From Phytophthora colocasiae (lineage: Eukaryota > Oomycota > Peronosporomycetes > Peronosporales > Peronosporaceae): DNA of 64,000 nt. The position numbers and the translations under genes are program-made. The notes beneath the pieces were generated by a model. It ran no database searches, was not told where the DNA came from, and saw only the letters and a program-made list of their open reading frames with translations. Positions 19,707 through 30,242 of the stretch are shown piece by piece. How positions within the stretch are numbered: the stretch's first letter is position 1; each line of letters begins with the position of its first letter. The stretch covers positions 4,085,822 through 4,149,821 of the forward strand of contig JAGKQI010000098.1 in assembly GCA_018806915.1 (NCBI GenBank), given 5' to 3'.

Positions 19707-20721
19707 GCACACGGATATCCGCATAATACTTTTTGGTACATCCTATTTCTTCATGAATATCACACGGATCAATTGCAATTCTCGGTTTAGTGTTGACCAC
19801 GAAGTGCATCGCAGTTGGATCGTAAAGAAGACAACAACTCCCGAGCACGATCCTAGCGTGCAAACGATTGTGGTGTGGCTTTGTCTGCCACTTGTCCACT
19901 TGTCATTGATTGAAAATCGGGTCCACGTGTTAGATTAGCGCTCTACAGCGACAAGTTTTGCTGATGATCATCTAGCAGGGATGGATTTTCGGTCAGATTT
20001 CTGCTTGGAAAATCTCAATCTCGTCTCGAATTTTCTAGAAAACACAGATGATCTCTTGACGTGTTCAACTTACACTGTATGGTACATGTGCACTCGCCTG
20101 GCACTATCCGCCTCCCCGGCACCAGGCCTGGTGAGCAGGCGCTGAAGCTCTCTACTACAGTACTGGGAAAGGCGGCGTGTTGCTGCAGGACGCGCAAGTC
20201 GTTCAAACTCGAACAGGTGTTGCAATGCCATGCGGCGCCTCGATTTCCCGCTTACACATGACGATTAAATTATACAGTATATTTGTTATCTCATTCTATA
20301 ATGCCTTACAAATGTTAACCTGTTTAATAAAATGCATTCGAATCAACAGGGAATTTACAAACAGATCATCTATACAAACATCCAGTCATTCCTGCTCGAC
20401 AATGCTTTTCAGTGCGGGTGTTACACATCGAACGGGAGAAGACACCGCAGTATTGAAAGCGGAAGTCGAGGCGGGGCGTCAAGCAGTAGCTTTCAGAGAG
20501 TCTCTCGCCCCCTTCGAGTGAGTGAGACCCGAGCGCCCGTCCGTTGCCTCTGGAGGAGCTCCGTCCTGTGCGTTGCCATCGGCTGCGGCCTCTTTCCCGC
20601 GGCCTCATCTCGTTCTTTTGCTCAGCGGACGCCGTGTGTGCTACTGTAGGCGCGCGGCCAGCGCTGACAGGGGAACTGGGAGCTTTTTCGTTGTCGTGGG
20701 CGTGCCAGAACGTGTTGTATT
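19707..20721. other. Intergenic region before the PERK-like gene
   Basis: About 1 kb, no supported gene. Several short frames exist at 20177-20725 but have no recognisable product and overlap in different frames. The last ~200 bp are GC-rich and probably 5' UTR or promoter of the kinase gene; CCTCATCTCGTTCTTTT (about 20608) is a weak Inr-like site. Confidence 0.4.
19806..19835 (+). repeat. Short direct repeat flanking the right palindrome arm (copy 2)
   Basis: GTTGGATCGTAAAGAAGACAAC, partner of 18319-18349. It sits 100 bp beyond the outer end of the right arm; no copy was noticed at the corresponding place outside the left arm. Confidence 0.6.
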
Positions 20722-23700
20722 ATGAATAGGAGTGATGATCACCATGGAGGGACGAGACGCAGATTCCTGCTGCTCGTTGCTCTACTGCTCCCTGCATTGC
20801 TGTTAGGAGACGTAACGAGCGCTCGAACGACTGTGAAGCCCGCCTATTCGTACGCTGTTGCCCAATCCCCAGATGTGGTTGTAGCTGGAGGTCTGGACGG
20901 CCGCGTGTACGCTGTTAACGCCTGGTCGGGCCAAGTCTTGTGGTCTTTTGACTCGGGAGGTCCGATGGTAGATTCGTCCAAGTGTCTGGGCGTGAATCCT
21001 GCTACATCGCCTGAAATGCCGCCTAACTATCATTCTTCTTCTGTGAGGCCTCGTGAACGTGCGGAAGCCGATGTGGACGTCGACGGAAGTGTCCACGTGG
21101 CGACGACAAGCTCAGGAAACGAACAGGTGGAGGATCGCTCCGTAATTCAACAGCAGTCGGCATCGTCGCAAGCTATGGCAGCCAGCGAAGCCTTTATGGC
21201 GCAGTTGGTGCCTTCCTACGATGGCAGATTGTATCATTTCTCCAAGAGTAAAGTGAAGGAGCTCGGAATGACAATGGCGGATATTGTGAACTTGAACGGA
21301 CCTGTGCGTGTTGCTGTGGATTCTACGAATACTGGGAATGCACCTACTGTGGACACGTCGGCAGCAGATATTTTACTGTTCGGAGAGAAGAAACTCGAGA
21401 TGTTTACGCTGGATGCAGTGAGCGGCTTTCGGCGACCTTACTCGTCCCCACCAACCAAGGCGATGACTAGTGAGATTTTATTCGGTCGCTCGGAATTCAC
21501 GACACGAGCTATGCATCCTCGAAATGCGTCATCTGCTCGATGCTTTAAGATTTCCGAGTTCTTTTTGGACTTTGCGCAACAAGCTCATTGCTCCGTGGGG
21601 GATGGCGGACACAGTATGGTGCCGGAAATTCTTGTGATGCCAAAAGACCCACATACAGCGTTGGAAGACGAAGGATCTACTATTGTGGCCTTTGATCCCT
21701 GGACAAGTGAACAACTGTGGGAATTCGAAGTCCCAGACTTTGATGTGCTCGCAGTGTATGGAATATCGACAACGCGCGGGGCTACGTTTTACAAGTGGAA
21801 AGTCGATGGGCCATCTTCAACTGCAACGCGTAGGACACGAATTCCTGCCCAAGTTGCGGGCAGTAGACTGGAGGATCAGCAACATCGAGTTGATGCCAGC
21901 GAGATTCAGGATTCAGTTGATGTCGATGTTCTAGAACAGGATGAACAAGAATCTCAAGCAAATAAGCAGATCATCCAGGTGGTCTCGCGTACATGGGACA
22001 CTATGGAGTCACGATTCCGACTGCGCATGCTAGGAGATAACTACTTCCTCGAATCGAGCCAAGACGAAAATGTGGCGGATGAGCATGCCACACATTCGCC
22101 GACTTTCCATGGGCGGCAAGCGGACAATATTCACGATTTCCATGAAGAAATGAGTCACCACCGCCGCCGGAGAATCTTATGGGAGCCGATCGTAAACGAT
22201 GGCAAACGAGGGGTATTCATCACGTACACTCATGTGGGAGCCATGCTGTTGGGTGTAGCGACATGCGGAATCTTGTTAGCCTGGGGCTGCTACGTCAAGG
22301 GGTTGTCAGCTTCGTTGGCGCAGTCAGCTATTAAGACAATGGACCAGAGCCAATTCTTCACATCACACGTCCACCGGCTTACCATCCAGCGCCCAGGAGA
22401 GGAAGATATCACTATTTCGAGTGTGATAAGTCGGTCGCTCATGATGAACGCGTTGAGTGTGGATGGCCAAATGCCTTTGCTGGAAAATGGCGAGCCTATG
22501 AGCATTTTGTCGACCGAAGTTAGTGCCAAAGTTGACCCAGCTACTGAAGCGATGCTGATGGAGAAGTTTTCTCGTCTTGCTGCTAATGAAGCTGCTGTGA
22601 TTCTCCACAATAGAGGTTATGTTAACAGTAAGCATAAACTGCTAGCTGGCGACCCAGATGCAGATTCCAATGCTACGACAGCTACATCCTCGTCATCTGC
22701 GTCGTCCTTGACAGACATGATTGTCCGAGGTGTTTCGGCGTCATCTTCTACTGTTCGTATTTCCAACCAAGGCTCTACATTCGCATCCAGAAAGAGACTT
22801 GCTCTCCCTTACTCTGGAGATAACTCATTGGATGAAGAAGATGTGACAGATGTTTACGAAGTGAAGATGCTGTCTGTAAGCGAATATGCGGAAGAGTTTA
22901 TAGCCCCACCTGTTGATCGTGTGCTCGACAACGAACGGTTCGAGCTCGCGGATTCGGACGATGATATCTTCTTTGACGGTGAAGACTCTGCAGCAACTTT
23001 GAACGGAGCAAAGTCGATAAGCTCTTCAGGCGAGTCGACAACGGGAAGCTGCTGCAGCAGCAGTGACAGCTGCAGGGAAAGCGATGCTAAAAACAAGTCC
23101 AATAGCAGCGATGCAATGCGTGAAGATGAAACTACAGATGAGAAGTCAAGTGATGAAAAATCCAGTATTCAGGAGTCATCAGAAGCATCGTCGGCTGATT
23201 CTGGCAGTTCTACGAGCGAGGCGGAAGTACTCTTCCCGTTTGTGTGTCAGAGTCGTTTCGTTAACGAATTTGAAGAATTATCAGCTATTGGCAAGGGTGG
23301 TTTCGGTCAGGTAATGCTTGCCGAAAATCGCTTGGATGGGCGCAAATATGCGATCAAGCGAGTTGGGTTGAACCTGAAGAATCAGACATCCAAGACCTTG
23401 CAGAAATTCTTGCGAGAAGTCAAGATCCTCGCGCTTTTGGACCATCCGAATATTGTGAGATACTATCAGGCGTGGTTGGAGAAGGTCGAAGAAAGTGAGC
23501 GAGGAAGGCCAGTGGCTCCATCTTCGGTCGCGTCTGATACAAGCTCTTTTGGTGGTCTCGCCAAGGCGAAAAACTATTCGACAAGCAACTTACTCGCGCC
23601 AATTTCGGAGCTTGAATTTTCAGGAAATCAGCGGCATCTGGAGACATTTTACAGCAATGGAAGCTTGATGAGCGACAATGCCGACGACGATGGTTTTGAC

Positions 23701-24999
23701 TGGGACCGAGGTTCGACTTCTGGTGTGGATAACGACGATGGTTGGAAGGAAGAAGATCTGGTCGTGCAAAATAAGCCGCTGTCGAGGAATCTGCCTTCTC
23801 GGGTATCTTCGTCTCGCTCACCTGGGGATCATGCCAGCGGCGAAGATTCTTCCTTTAACGCTGCGGAGAAGTGCGATCACTGGTTGTACATTCAGATGCA
23901 GTATTGTGCTGGCCGCAACTTGGGAGACTACCTTGCTGTGCCGACTCGTCCGATGGAACTATCGAGGATGTTGAAGATCTTTGTTCAGATTGCAAGCGCA
24001 TTGGCGCACGTGCATTCGTGTGGGCTTATTCATCGTGATTTGAAGCCTGCGAACATCTTCGTTGCTGACGTGGACAGGGACGAGATTAAACTGGGAGATT
24101 TTGGCCTATCCCGCTACGCTGCGAACGTGAACAACCTGAATTCGTCAGTAAGTCTGGATGATTCCCAGCAGGGACCTTCGAGCTTTAATGGACTCCGGGA
24201 AACTCCTCTGTCGACGTCGATGTGGTCCAACATGTCGGAGAGCAACGAGGTCACAGCAGGTGTGGGCACGTACCTGTACGCTAGCCCCGAGCAAGTTGCA
24301 GGCAAAAAGTACAACGCCAAGACTGACATTTACTCTCTGGGAATGATCCTCTTCGAGCTATGCCATGAGCGGTTTGGCACAACGATGGAGCGCTACATCA
24401 CTCTTCGTGATGCCCGAGACAGCAAGTTCCCTGTTGACCTCCGCGCGGCCAAGAGGTGCCCTGAAATCTTGGAGATGCTGCGCAAGCTGCTCAGCCACGA
24501 CCCGAGCACGCGTCCAACCGCGGATGAGGTTGTGCAGTGGGGGCAGATGATGTACGAAACGAGCCTCGCCCAGAAGGCCATGGACGTGGTACGCTCGCCT
24601 CGCAACTTGGACATGGCTCGTGCACACATGATTCCAGGCATCGATCATCTGATGACCGGTGGTCCTCTCGAGTTGGTAGCCACGACTACGTTTTCGTTGA
24701 AGGTGGAGGCTGCGATGGAGCATTGCAGTGGTGAAGATGGAGGAGAGCGCCGTTTGCCCAACCATAACTTATTGAAGCAAGTGTGCGACGTGATTGCTGG
24801 TGTGAGCAATGGTGGAGTCGAGATCAAGAAGTGTGGGCTGCATATGGAGAGTGAGGGCGTGACCATTCTTGAGTTCGAGTTGGATCCACAGGCTGCTCTT
24901 GCTGATGCTCCTGGTAGCGATGTGGAGGGATCCGTAGTGGTGGCAATTGAAGCTCTGGCTGGCGTGCAGATCGTGCATCGTGTTAGCAAGATCGACTAA
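20722..24999 (+). CDS. PERK/PEK-type eIF2alpha kinase, ER transmembrane
   Basis: 1425 residues, no intron, ATG 20722. An N-terminal signal peptide (RRRFLLLVALLLPALLLGD, ~13-31) is followed by a lumenal region starting with a PQQ-like repeat (VVAGGLDGRVYAVNAWSGQVLW). A transmembrane helix lies at ~496-528. A long serine/acid-rich linker precedes the cytosolic kinase from ~850: glycine loop GKGGFGQV, Lys878 in AIKRV, HRDLKPAN from His1104, DFG at Asp1126, then YASPEQ. An insert of ~130 residues between N-lobe strands 4 and 5, typical of eIF2alpha kinases, and a long activation-loop insert are present. Expected role: sensing unfolded protein in the ER and phosphorylating eIF2alpha. The C-terminal ~105 residues form an extra domain with ACT-like secondary-structure order. 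Confidence 0.9.
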   Translation: MNRSDDHHGGTRRRFLLLVALLLPALLLGDVTSARTTVKPAYSYAVAQSPDVVVAGGLDGRVYAVNAWSGQVLWSFDSGGPMVDSSKCLGVNPATSPEMPPNYHSSSVRPRERAEADVDVDGSVHVATTSSGNEQVEDRSVIQQQSASSQAMAASEAFMAQLVPSYDGRLYHFSKSKVKELGMTMADIVNLNGPVRVAVDSTNTGNAPTVDTSAADILLFGEKKLEMFTLDAVSGFRRPYSSPPTKAMTSEILFGRSEFTTRAMHPRNASSARCFKISEFFLDFAQQAHCSVGDGGHSMVPEILVMPKDPHTALEDEGSTIVAFDPWTSEQLWEFEVPDFDVLAVYGISTTRGATFYKWKVDGPSSTATRRTRIPAQVAGSRLEDQQHRVDASEIQDSVDVDVLEQDEQESQANKQIIQVVSRTWDTMESRFRLRMLGDNYFLESSQDENVADEHATHSPTFHGRQADNIHDFHEEMSHHRRRRILWEPIVNDGKRGVFITYTHVGAMLLGVATCGILLAWGCYVKGLSASLAQSAIKTMDQSQFFTSHVHRLTIQRPGEEDITISSVISRSLMMNALSVDGQMPLLENGEPMSILSTEVSAKVDPATEAMLMEKFSRLAANEAAVILHNRGYVNSKHKLLAGDPDADSNATTATSSSSASSLTDMIVRGVSASSSTVRISNQGSTFASRKRLALPYSGDNSLDEEDVTDVYEVKMLSVSEYAEEFIAPPVDRVLDNERFELADSDDDIFFDGEDSAATLNGAKSISSSGESTTGSCCSSSDSCRESDAKNKSNSSDAMREDETTDEKSSDEKSSIQESSEASSADSGSSTSEAEVLFPFVCQSRFVNEFEELSAIGKGGFGQVMLAENRLDGRKYAIKRVGLNLKNQTSKTLQKFLREVKILALLDHPNIVRYYQAWLEKVEESERGRPVAPSSVASDTSSFGGLAKAKNYSTSNLLAPISELEFSGNQRHLETFYSNGSLMSDNADDDGFDWDRGSTSGVDNDDGWKEEDLVVQNKPLSRNLPSRVSSSRSPGDHASGEDSSFNAAEKCDHWLYIQMQYCAGRNLGDYLAVPTRPMELSRMLKIFVQIASALAHVHSCGLIHRDLKPANIFVADVDRDEIKLGDFGLSRYAANVNNLNSSVSLDDSQQGPSSFNGLRETPLSTSMWSNMSESNEVTAGVGTYLYASPEQVAGKKYNAKTDIYSLGMILFELCHERFGTTMERYITLRDARDSKFPVDLRAAKRCPEILEMLRKLLSHDPSTRPTADEVVQWGQMMYETSLAQKAMDVVRSPRNLDMARAHMIPGIDHLMTGGPLELVATTTFSLKVEAAMEHCSGEDGGERRLPNHNLLKQVCDVIAGVSNGGVEIKKCGLHMESEGVTILEFELDPQAALADAPGSDVEGSVVVAIEALAGVQIVHRVSKID

Positions 25000-25197
25000 A
25001 GCCATCGAGCGCAGTGAAGAAATCGTCAAAACCGTGGAGGGAAAACCAATTATGAGTTAGTTAGTTCAATCGAGTACAATAAAAAAATACCTGAAACCCT
25101 TCAACTTCAAGTTGAAGTGACCATCACTCTGATTAAATTGACAGCCTGAGATTCTTCAGTAAGGAAAAAGCAGCCAACCTGAAAACCTACACTGACG

Positions 25198-26129
25198 ATG
25201 CCTGCAAGTAGAGACCCTGAGTCGCTACCTTCCTCGGTAGATCTAGAGATGTTCTGCCAGTCGCTGGCCTTGCAAAGCCTGCAAGTTGTCTCTACACTCG
25301 AAAGCCACGCTGAGGTATTCCTTGAAGCCCTGCAGAGGCGATACTGCCCGGATGGCGCAATGCTCGGTCTTTGGCGCTGGACCCAGCCGAAAGAAACAAA
25401 AGAACTGCTGCTCCTGCCCCCACAACCCATCACTTCCCCAATGCGCGCAAACTTCGACACTGAGCGCCTCGATGACATGAAGACTCAACTGCAGCTTATC
25501 TATGCAGCTGTGGATGATCTCCAGTCAAAGGCTGAGCAGATAGAAAGCAAGCTGGATAGTCTTCAAGAACAGTTGAGACGACTCCCGACTTGTCACTGTA
25601 GACCTCAAGACACACGCACGCACGTTGCTACTACGTCGACGACTACCTCAAGCAACGCTCAGAACGTTCGAGCGCCAAAAGAGACAACCATATTCGAGTT
25701 CAAGCGCCTGGAGGTTCCAATGTGTGTGGATGCGATGAGCGACTGTAAAGCGATAAGATGGCTGACAATTTGCTGACAGGGTACTGCACCGACCAAGAAC
25801 GTTTCATAACGACAGCGATGCAATCTTGCGCGGGATCCAAGCAATGGACAGGTAAGTCTGCACCAACAGTTTAAAATCAATCACTAACATCGAAACTTGC
25901 GTGCTGACCCTTCCCTCACACGGACAGCAAGCCTGAGCAACGAATTCCACTGCATGATGCGTCGTTGACCAGTGGAGTACCAAATACTATGCATGAAATC
26001 CTTGCAAGCGCACAGGATTTGGGTGGGCAGGGCCAACTCGAACAGCAGGACGATACGAATCCTGATCAAGATCCAGTTATGGATATCGCTCACATTTACC
26101 GACTCCTCGCCCGAGATGACGGTCTCTGA
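25198..26129 (+). CDS. Unidentified coiled-coil protein (three exons)
   Basis: Exons deduced by eye: 25198-25721, 25780-25851 and 25928-26129. The introns are 58 nt (GTGTGT to CTGACAG) and 76 nt (GTAAGT to CGGACAG). All phases agree and give 265 residues ending ARDDGL. The middle holds a coiled coil (QSKAEQIESKLDSLQEQLRR), then a short CHC stretch. The C-terminal exon is acidic/glutamine rich (QLEQQDDTNPDQDP). No known domain is recognised. Without splicing the frame stops at 25774, so the splice model is what keeps it open. It lies between the PERK-like and bZIP genes, same strand. Confidence 0.72.
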
Positions 26130-26640
26130 AGTACCACCGACAAACCAGCGAATTTTGATAGCTATGCTTCGTTCAGTCGACGGGACGTGGCTCCAAAGTA
26201 GTCAAACTATGGACGTTTGCCACCATTAATAAGCTTACGTAGCCTCCTTCTTACAGCTGCGTGGTCGATGGCCATGTTCGTGGCCGTCCGACAAACTGCA
26301 TTGGATGTTCCTTACGTCGCTTCTCAGAGTGAGTCCATCTAGGCAGCAAAACCTATAGCCGCTGCATGGCCAGGACCTTTTCGACACTTAAGCATTTCCG
26401 CCTTTATACTGAAAGCTCTCACTTCCACGAGTTCTTGACGCAGAAGCAAGACGATTTCGGCGCCCAAACTTGTCCGCATTGAACACGAAGCATGTCCCTC
26501 GTGTACGAATGTGACAGCATTGTAGTCTTCGGCAGGCTTCGCTGACCACAAGGCAGCGTGTCTTGCAAGGAGTTGCAGTCTCAAAACGACCAACGAGGCG
26601 ACGAGCACAAGCGGCGCAATTGACGCCGTAAAACCTTACT
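26130..26640. other. Intergenic region before the bZIP gene
   Basis: 511 bp with no supported gene on the plus strand. Minus-strand frames at 26339-26675 show no recognisable product and overlap the bZIP start, so they are taken as chance. Confidence 0.4.
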
Positions 26641-27616
26641 ATGACACCATGCATCCCATGCCAAGGTAACTTCAATTTGCGTGATAACTACGCACTTGAA
26701 GGATACACACAAACACCCTCACCCTTTCTGTCCAGCAGCAACTACTGGAGACACTAGCTCAGTTGATAGCAACGCTGCTACCCACAGCGACTCAGAGAAG
26801 CTTGAGCGACGTCGCGCACAAACTCGCACAAGACAGTTGCGATACCTCGAAAAGAAGCGGCAATATGAGAGCGACCTCCAGATATCCATCGAATCCTTGC
26901 AAAACGAGGTTCGAACGCTGAACCAGCATCTGCACCAGCTCCACAACAACGAATCATCTTGCCCGTGTCCGTTCTCAGAAAGCGATCCAAGTCCTAGTTT
27001 CCTCCAGACTGCGCGTGACCTCGTACACTGCTTCCGATCGGGCTTTGTAACGACAGAGCAGGCGCCGTGGTTACCATCACACCCTGCTCCAGCTCAAGAG
27101 CAGATCCAGTTTGTCCAGCAGTTCGTGCGTTCCGATATCCAACATGGTGAGCTGCAAGGCCAGAACTCCTTCCTTGAGCAATGGCGTCGCTACACGACGT
27201 TCTTCGGGTCGTTGACGCTGCATCCAGTCAGCTTCAAGCTGTTGCGTCCCAATGACGACCATGTCGTCTGCCAAGTGCAGTCAACCATGTCACTGAGTCT
27301 CATCTCCACCAGCTTCCAACATGTTTTCCAGCACCTACTCCAGCCCAGACACTCGGCACTCTTCAACCGCCTTCACAACCAACAGATCCACGTGCCAACA
27401 ACGTTCCAGCTGCAATTCGACGTCTTGGGACGAGTAAACAGCTTCAATTGGTCGCCAAATTTCATCTCCGCCTTGCGTCCACTTCTCTACAGCTACGAAG
27501 ACGTCGCTACTGTCCTCCAAGACGCTCAAATCTCCGCTTGCGGCCAATTGGGCGACGTCCGCAGCTTCCGCGATGCTCGTCTGTCCTTAGCTTTCGTACT
27601 CAGTCCGTCACTATAG
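26641..27616 (+). CDS. bZIP transcription factor with non-canonical basic region (two exons)
   Basis: The long frame from about 26681 has no usable ATG. A 25-nt first exon (26641-26665, MTPCIPCQ) joined over a 70-nt intron (26666-26735, GTAACT to TGTCCAG) to exon 2 (26736-27616) gives 301 residues. A stop in the same frame lies just upstream of that ATG. The basic region at ~32-50 (ERRRAQTRTRQLRYLEKK) is followed by a leucine-zipper heptad region to ~80. Arginine stands where most bZIPs have the invariant DNA-contacting asparagine; oomycete bZIPs with substitutions there are known. The remaining ~220 residues are a conserved-looking but unnamed C-terminal domain. The stop lies 104 bp before the Crypton array. 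Confidence 0.82.
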
Positions 27617-27879
27617 CTCTTTAGGTCTTTTCCACCAATCAGCAAACTCTTTTTTTTCTTATTTTTCAACATATGAAATGATTGCAACATAACTTATGCC
27701 AACGAAGCAAAGGAACATTCCCCAAAATCTGTGGGACATTGTACCCATCGTGTTGGTTCGCGTCGGACATTCTGTCTGACATTTTCTGAAAAAGCGATTT
27801 TCGTTTTCCTATCTGAATGTGAGGCTCACAACGCAAAGTACGATTCTCCCCTCAAACGTCGGACAAGTGTACAACTAGA

Positions 27880-29970
27880 ATGGAGGGCTATGATTGGGAC
27901 AAGCTACGGAGAGAAGTCTGTGAAATTCGTGAGAACACCGTGAATCCACGTTCACGAACGACATATCTGAACTCCTATAGTCGATTTATCGCGTGGGCAC
28001 TAAGCAAGAAGCCCTACGTCTCTGCCTGCGTTCTATCGAGAAGATCGGTGGTGTGCAGGACAAAACAGAACAGCAAGTTCGCGCTCGTGTGAAGGAGAAG
28101 ATCGCTCGCGATCGCACTACACCACCATTGATTTGCGAACCTCCAGGCACAAGATTTAAATTCGTCATGTGGCTGGTGACATTGAAACGTAGAGACGGCG
28201 GTCCGCTCAGCTACTCAGCGTTCAACACATGATGGGCAGCATTGTTCAAATCCTCTACCGTGATTTTGAATTTACCATGACTAAAACGCTGGAGTCGGAG
28301 CCGACTAACCACTTCAAAGGTCTAAAAACAAGCTGGCTAAAGACGTGGGAAACGGCATTGGTGACGTCAAGACAGGCAAAGACCCGCTGATGTTTGATTT
28401 ATACACGTTCTTCTGGCAGAAAAGATGCTTGCTCACCCGGCAAAGAGATGACTTTCTCGCATACGTACATGGTGATCGCGTGGAATTTAATGTGCCGGTC
28501 GTCTAATGCATTTGGTATCCGGCACTCCTCATATGGAATGGCGCGGTGACGCTTTGCAGATTTATTTTGCCCATATGAAAAACGATCAAGGTGGTGATCG
28601 CCCTCGTGATCCGCGTCACGTATATACTAACCCTCTGCGACCAGAAAATTTCATTTAGCGTTGGGGATCTTTTGGTCATGCACAGATTTTGATGGGACAG
28701 ACTTACTATTTCCTGTAACAACCAGTACGAGCGCTTTCGCAAGTCACTGCAGCGGATTCTGTCACAGGAGGATTTCGTTGCTAAGCTTGCCGCCAAGGAC
28801 TTAAAGCTACAGAGTTAGGCACTCATTCCATGCGAAAAGGTGCAGCTGCATTCTGCTCGTCCGGTTCGACGGCGTCCATCATCGACAGCGGTTCATTTGC
28901 GAGCAGGTGGTCACTGGGAGGTGTGAACACATATCTTCGTTACGAGGCAGCCGGGGATATGCACGTTGACGCACGGTTGCTGGTCTGCCTACAGAGAGCG
29001 CTCAATTTATATTAGCTCCACACTTTGAGTATCACGAGAAATGTGTGAAAACAGGAGTTCAGTTGATGTTTCCGGGTATACCAGAAAGACTGAATTCGTC
29101 GCAGAGTACTGCTTAGCTTCGCTCGTCTATCACTACTCTTATCTGAAGAAGACACTGCCACCTGAACACCAATTATTTGAGTGTCCACTTTTCCAAGACC
29201 CAGAACTTCAACTTCAACTGTTTGAACGAGTTAAAACTGGAGATGGAAGTGGTAATTCTCGAATTCGTCCAACTGGAATACCCCGCATGTGTCAAAGGGG
29301 CATTGTGAGATGAAGTGGACTAAAGCAGAGCTTGGTAGAGGCGTTATCCAAAATTGAATCAACCAGGGTCGAAACTGTAAAGGATATTGTAGGCGAACTG
29401 GAAGCTCGAGCAATTGGCGCTGGTACTGTTACGTATGATGGCCTCAATGATGCTATCAGATCCTGTCTGCAAGAAACGGGAGTAAATGATCTTGTACAGC
29501 GACTAACAAGTCCAGTACAGCAAACACCAGATGTGACTACTGATATTCAAGACAACGAACGCATGCCGACTCATTTCTGGGGCAAGTGACAATTCCGGCG
29601 CGTTCCTGCCGATTGTGGTACCAATCACTGCTCCACACGCCAGGTGTGGATACTCGTGGAGATGTGGCAATAAAGTCAAGCAATGGCCTCCCGTTTCGTC
29701 TGCTTGACGGTCGCGATATGCCCGACAGAAAGCAGCAAAGGCGATTGAGTGACCTTCGGTTTGTGATGAAGAAACTGGAGCGCGATGCAGCATCAAAGAA
29801 TCTGCTCCAACGCAGTCAGAAAGTATCGAAGATGTCACTAATGTTTACCTAGCGTGCGCAGATAGTGTTGCTGTTGAGTCCAGGACAGAGCGATCCCGTA
29901 AAGACGTAGAGGGCAGCTCAGCTGGTCTACCATTGCGAAGCTCCTTCGACAACCGAAGAAGAAGAAGTGA
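27880..29970 (+). pseudogene. Crypton tyrosine recombinase, unit 1 (frameshifted)
   Basis: ATG 27880 (MEGYDWDKLRREVCEIRE) to TGA 29968-29970, 2091 nt, broken by several one- and two-base indels. Recognisable segments are the N-terminal SAM-like core-binding domain, the box with the first catalytic arginine (LMCRS-N), MRKGAAAFCSS with the H-x-x-R region just upstream, and YLRYEAAGD with the presumed nucleophilic tyrosine. The C-terminal part is LSDLRFVMKKLERDA followed, after a shift, by a lysine-rich end. As read it could not give an active protein, although its length would fit ~696 residues. Confidence 0.8.
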
Positions 29971-30242
29971 AGCTTGAACACTGAATACACCTTGTAAACA
30001 ATCACACACTCACATAAACTATGATATGTCATAGAGAATCCAGCCTGTCCGACGAATGTCCGACGGATTCCGTCAAGAATCATTCCCAAAATCTGTGGGA
30101 CATTGTACCCATCGTGTTGGTTCGCGTCGGACATTCTGTCTGACATTTTCTGAAAAAGCGATTTTCGTTTTCCTATCTGAATGTGAGGCTCACAACGCAA
30201 AGTACGATTCTCCCTCAAACGTCGGACAAGTGTACAACTAGA

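Noticed and set aside
20177..20725. Short plus-strand frames before the PERK-like gene
   Set aside because: Overlapping in three frames, no domains, arginine/serine-rich; probably 5' UTR and promoter.
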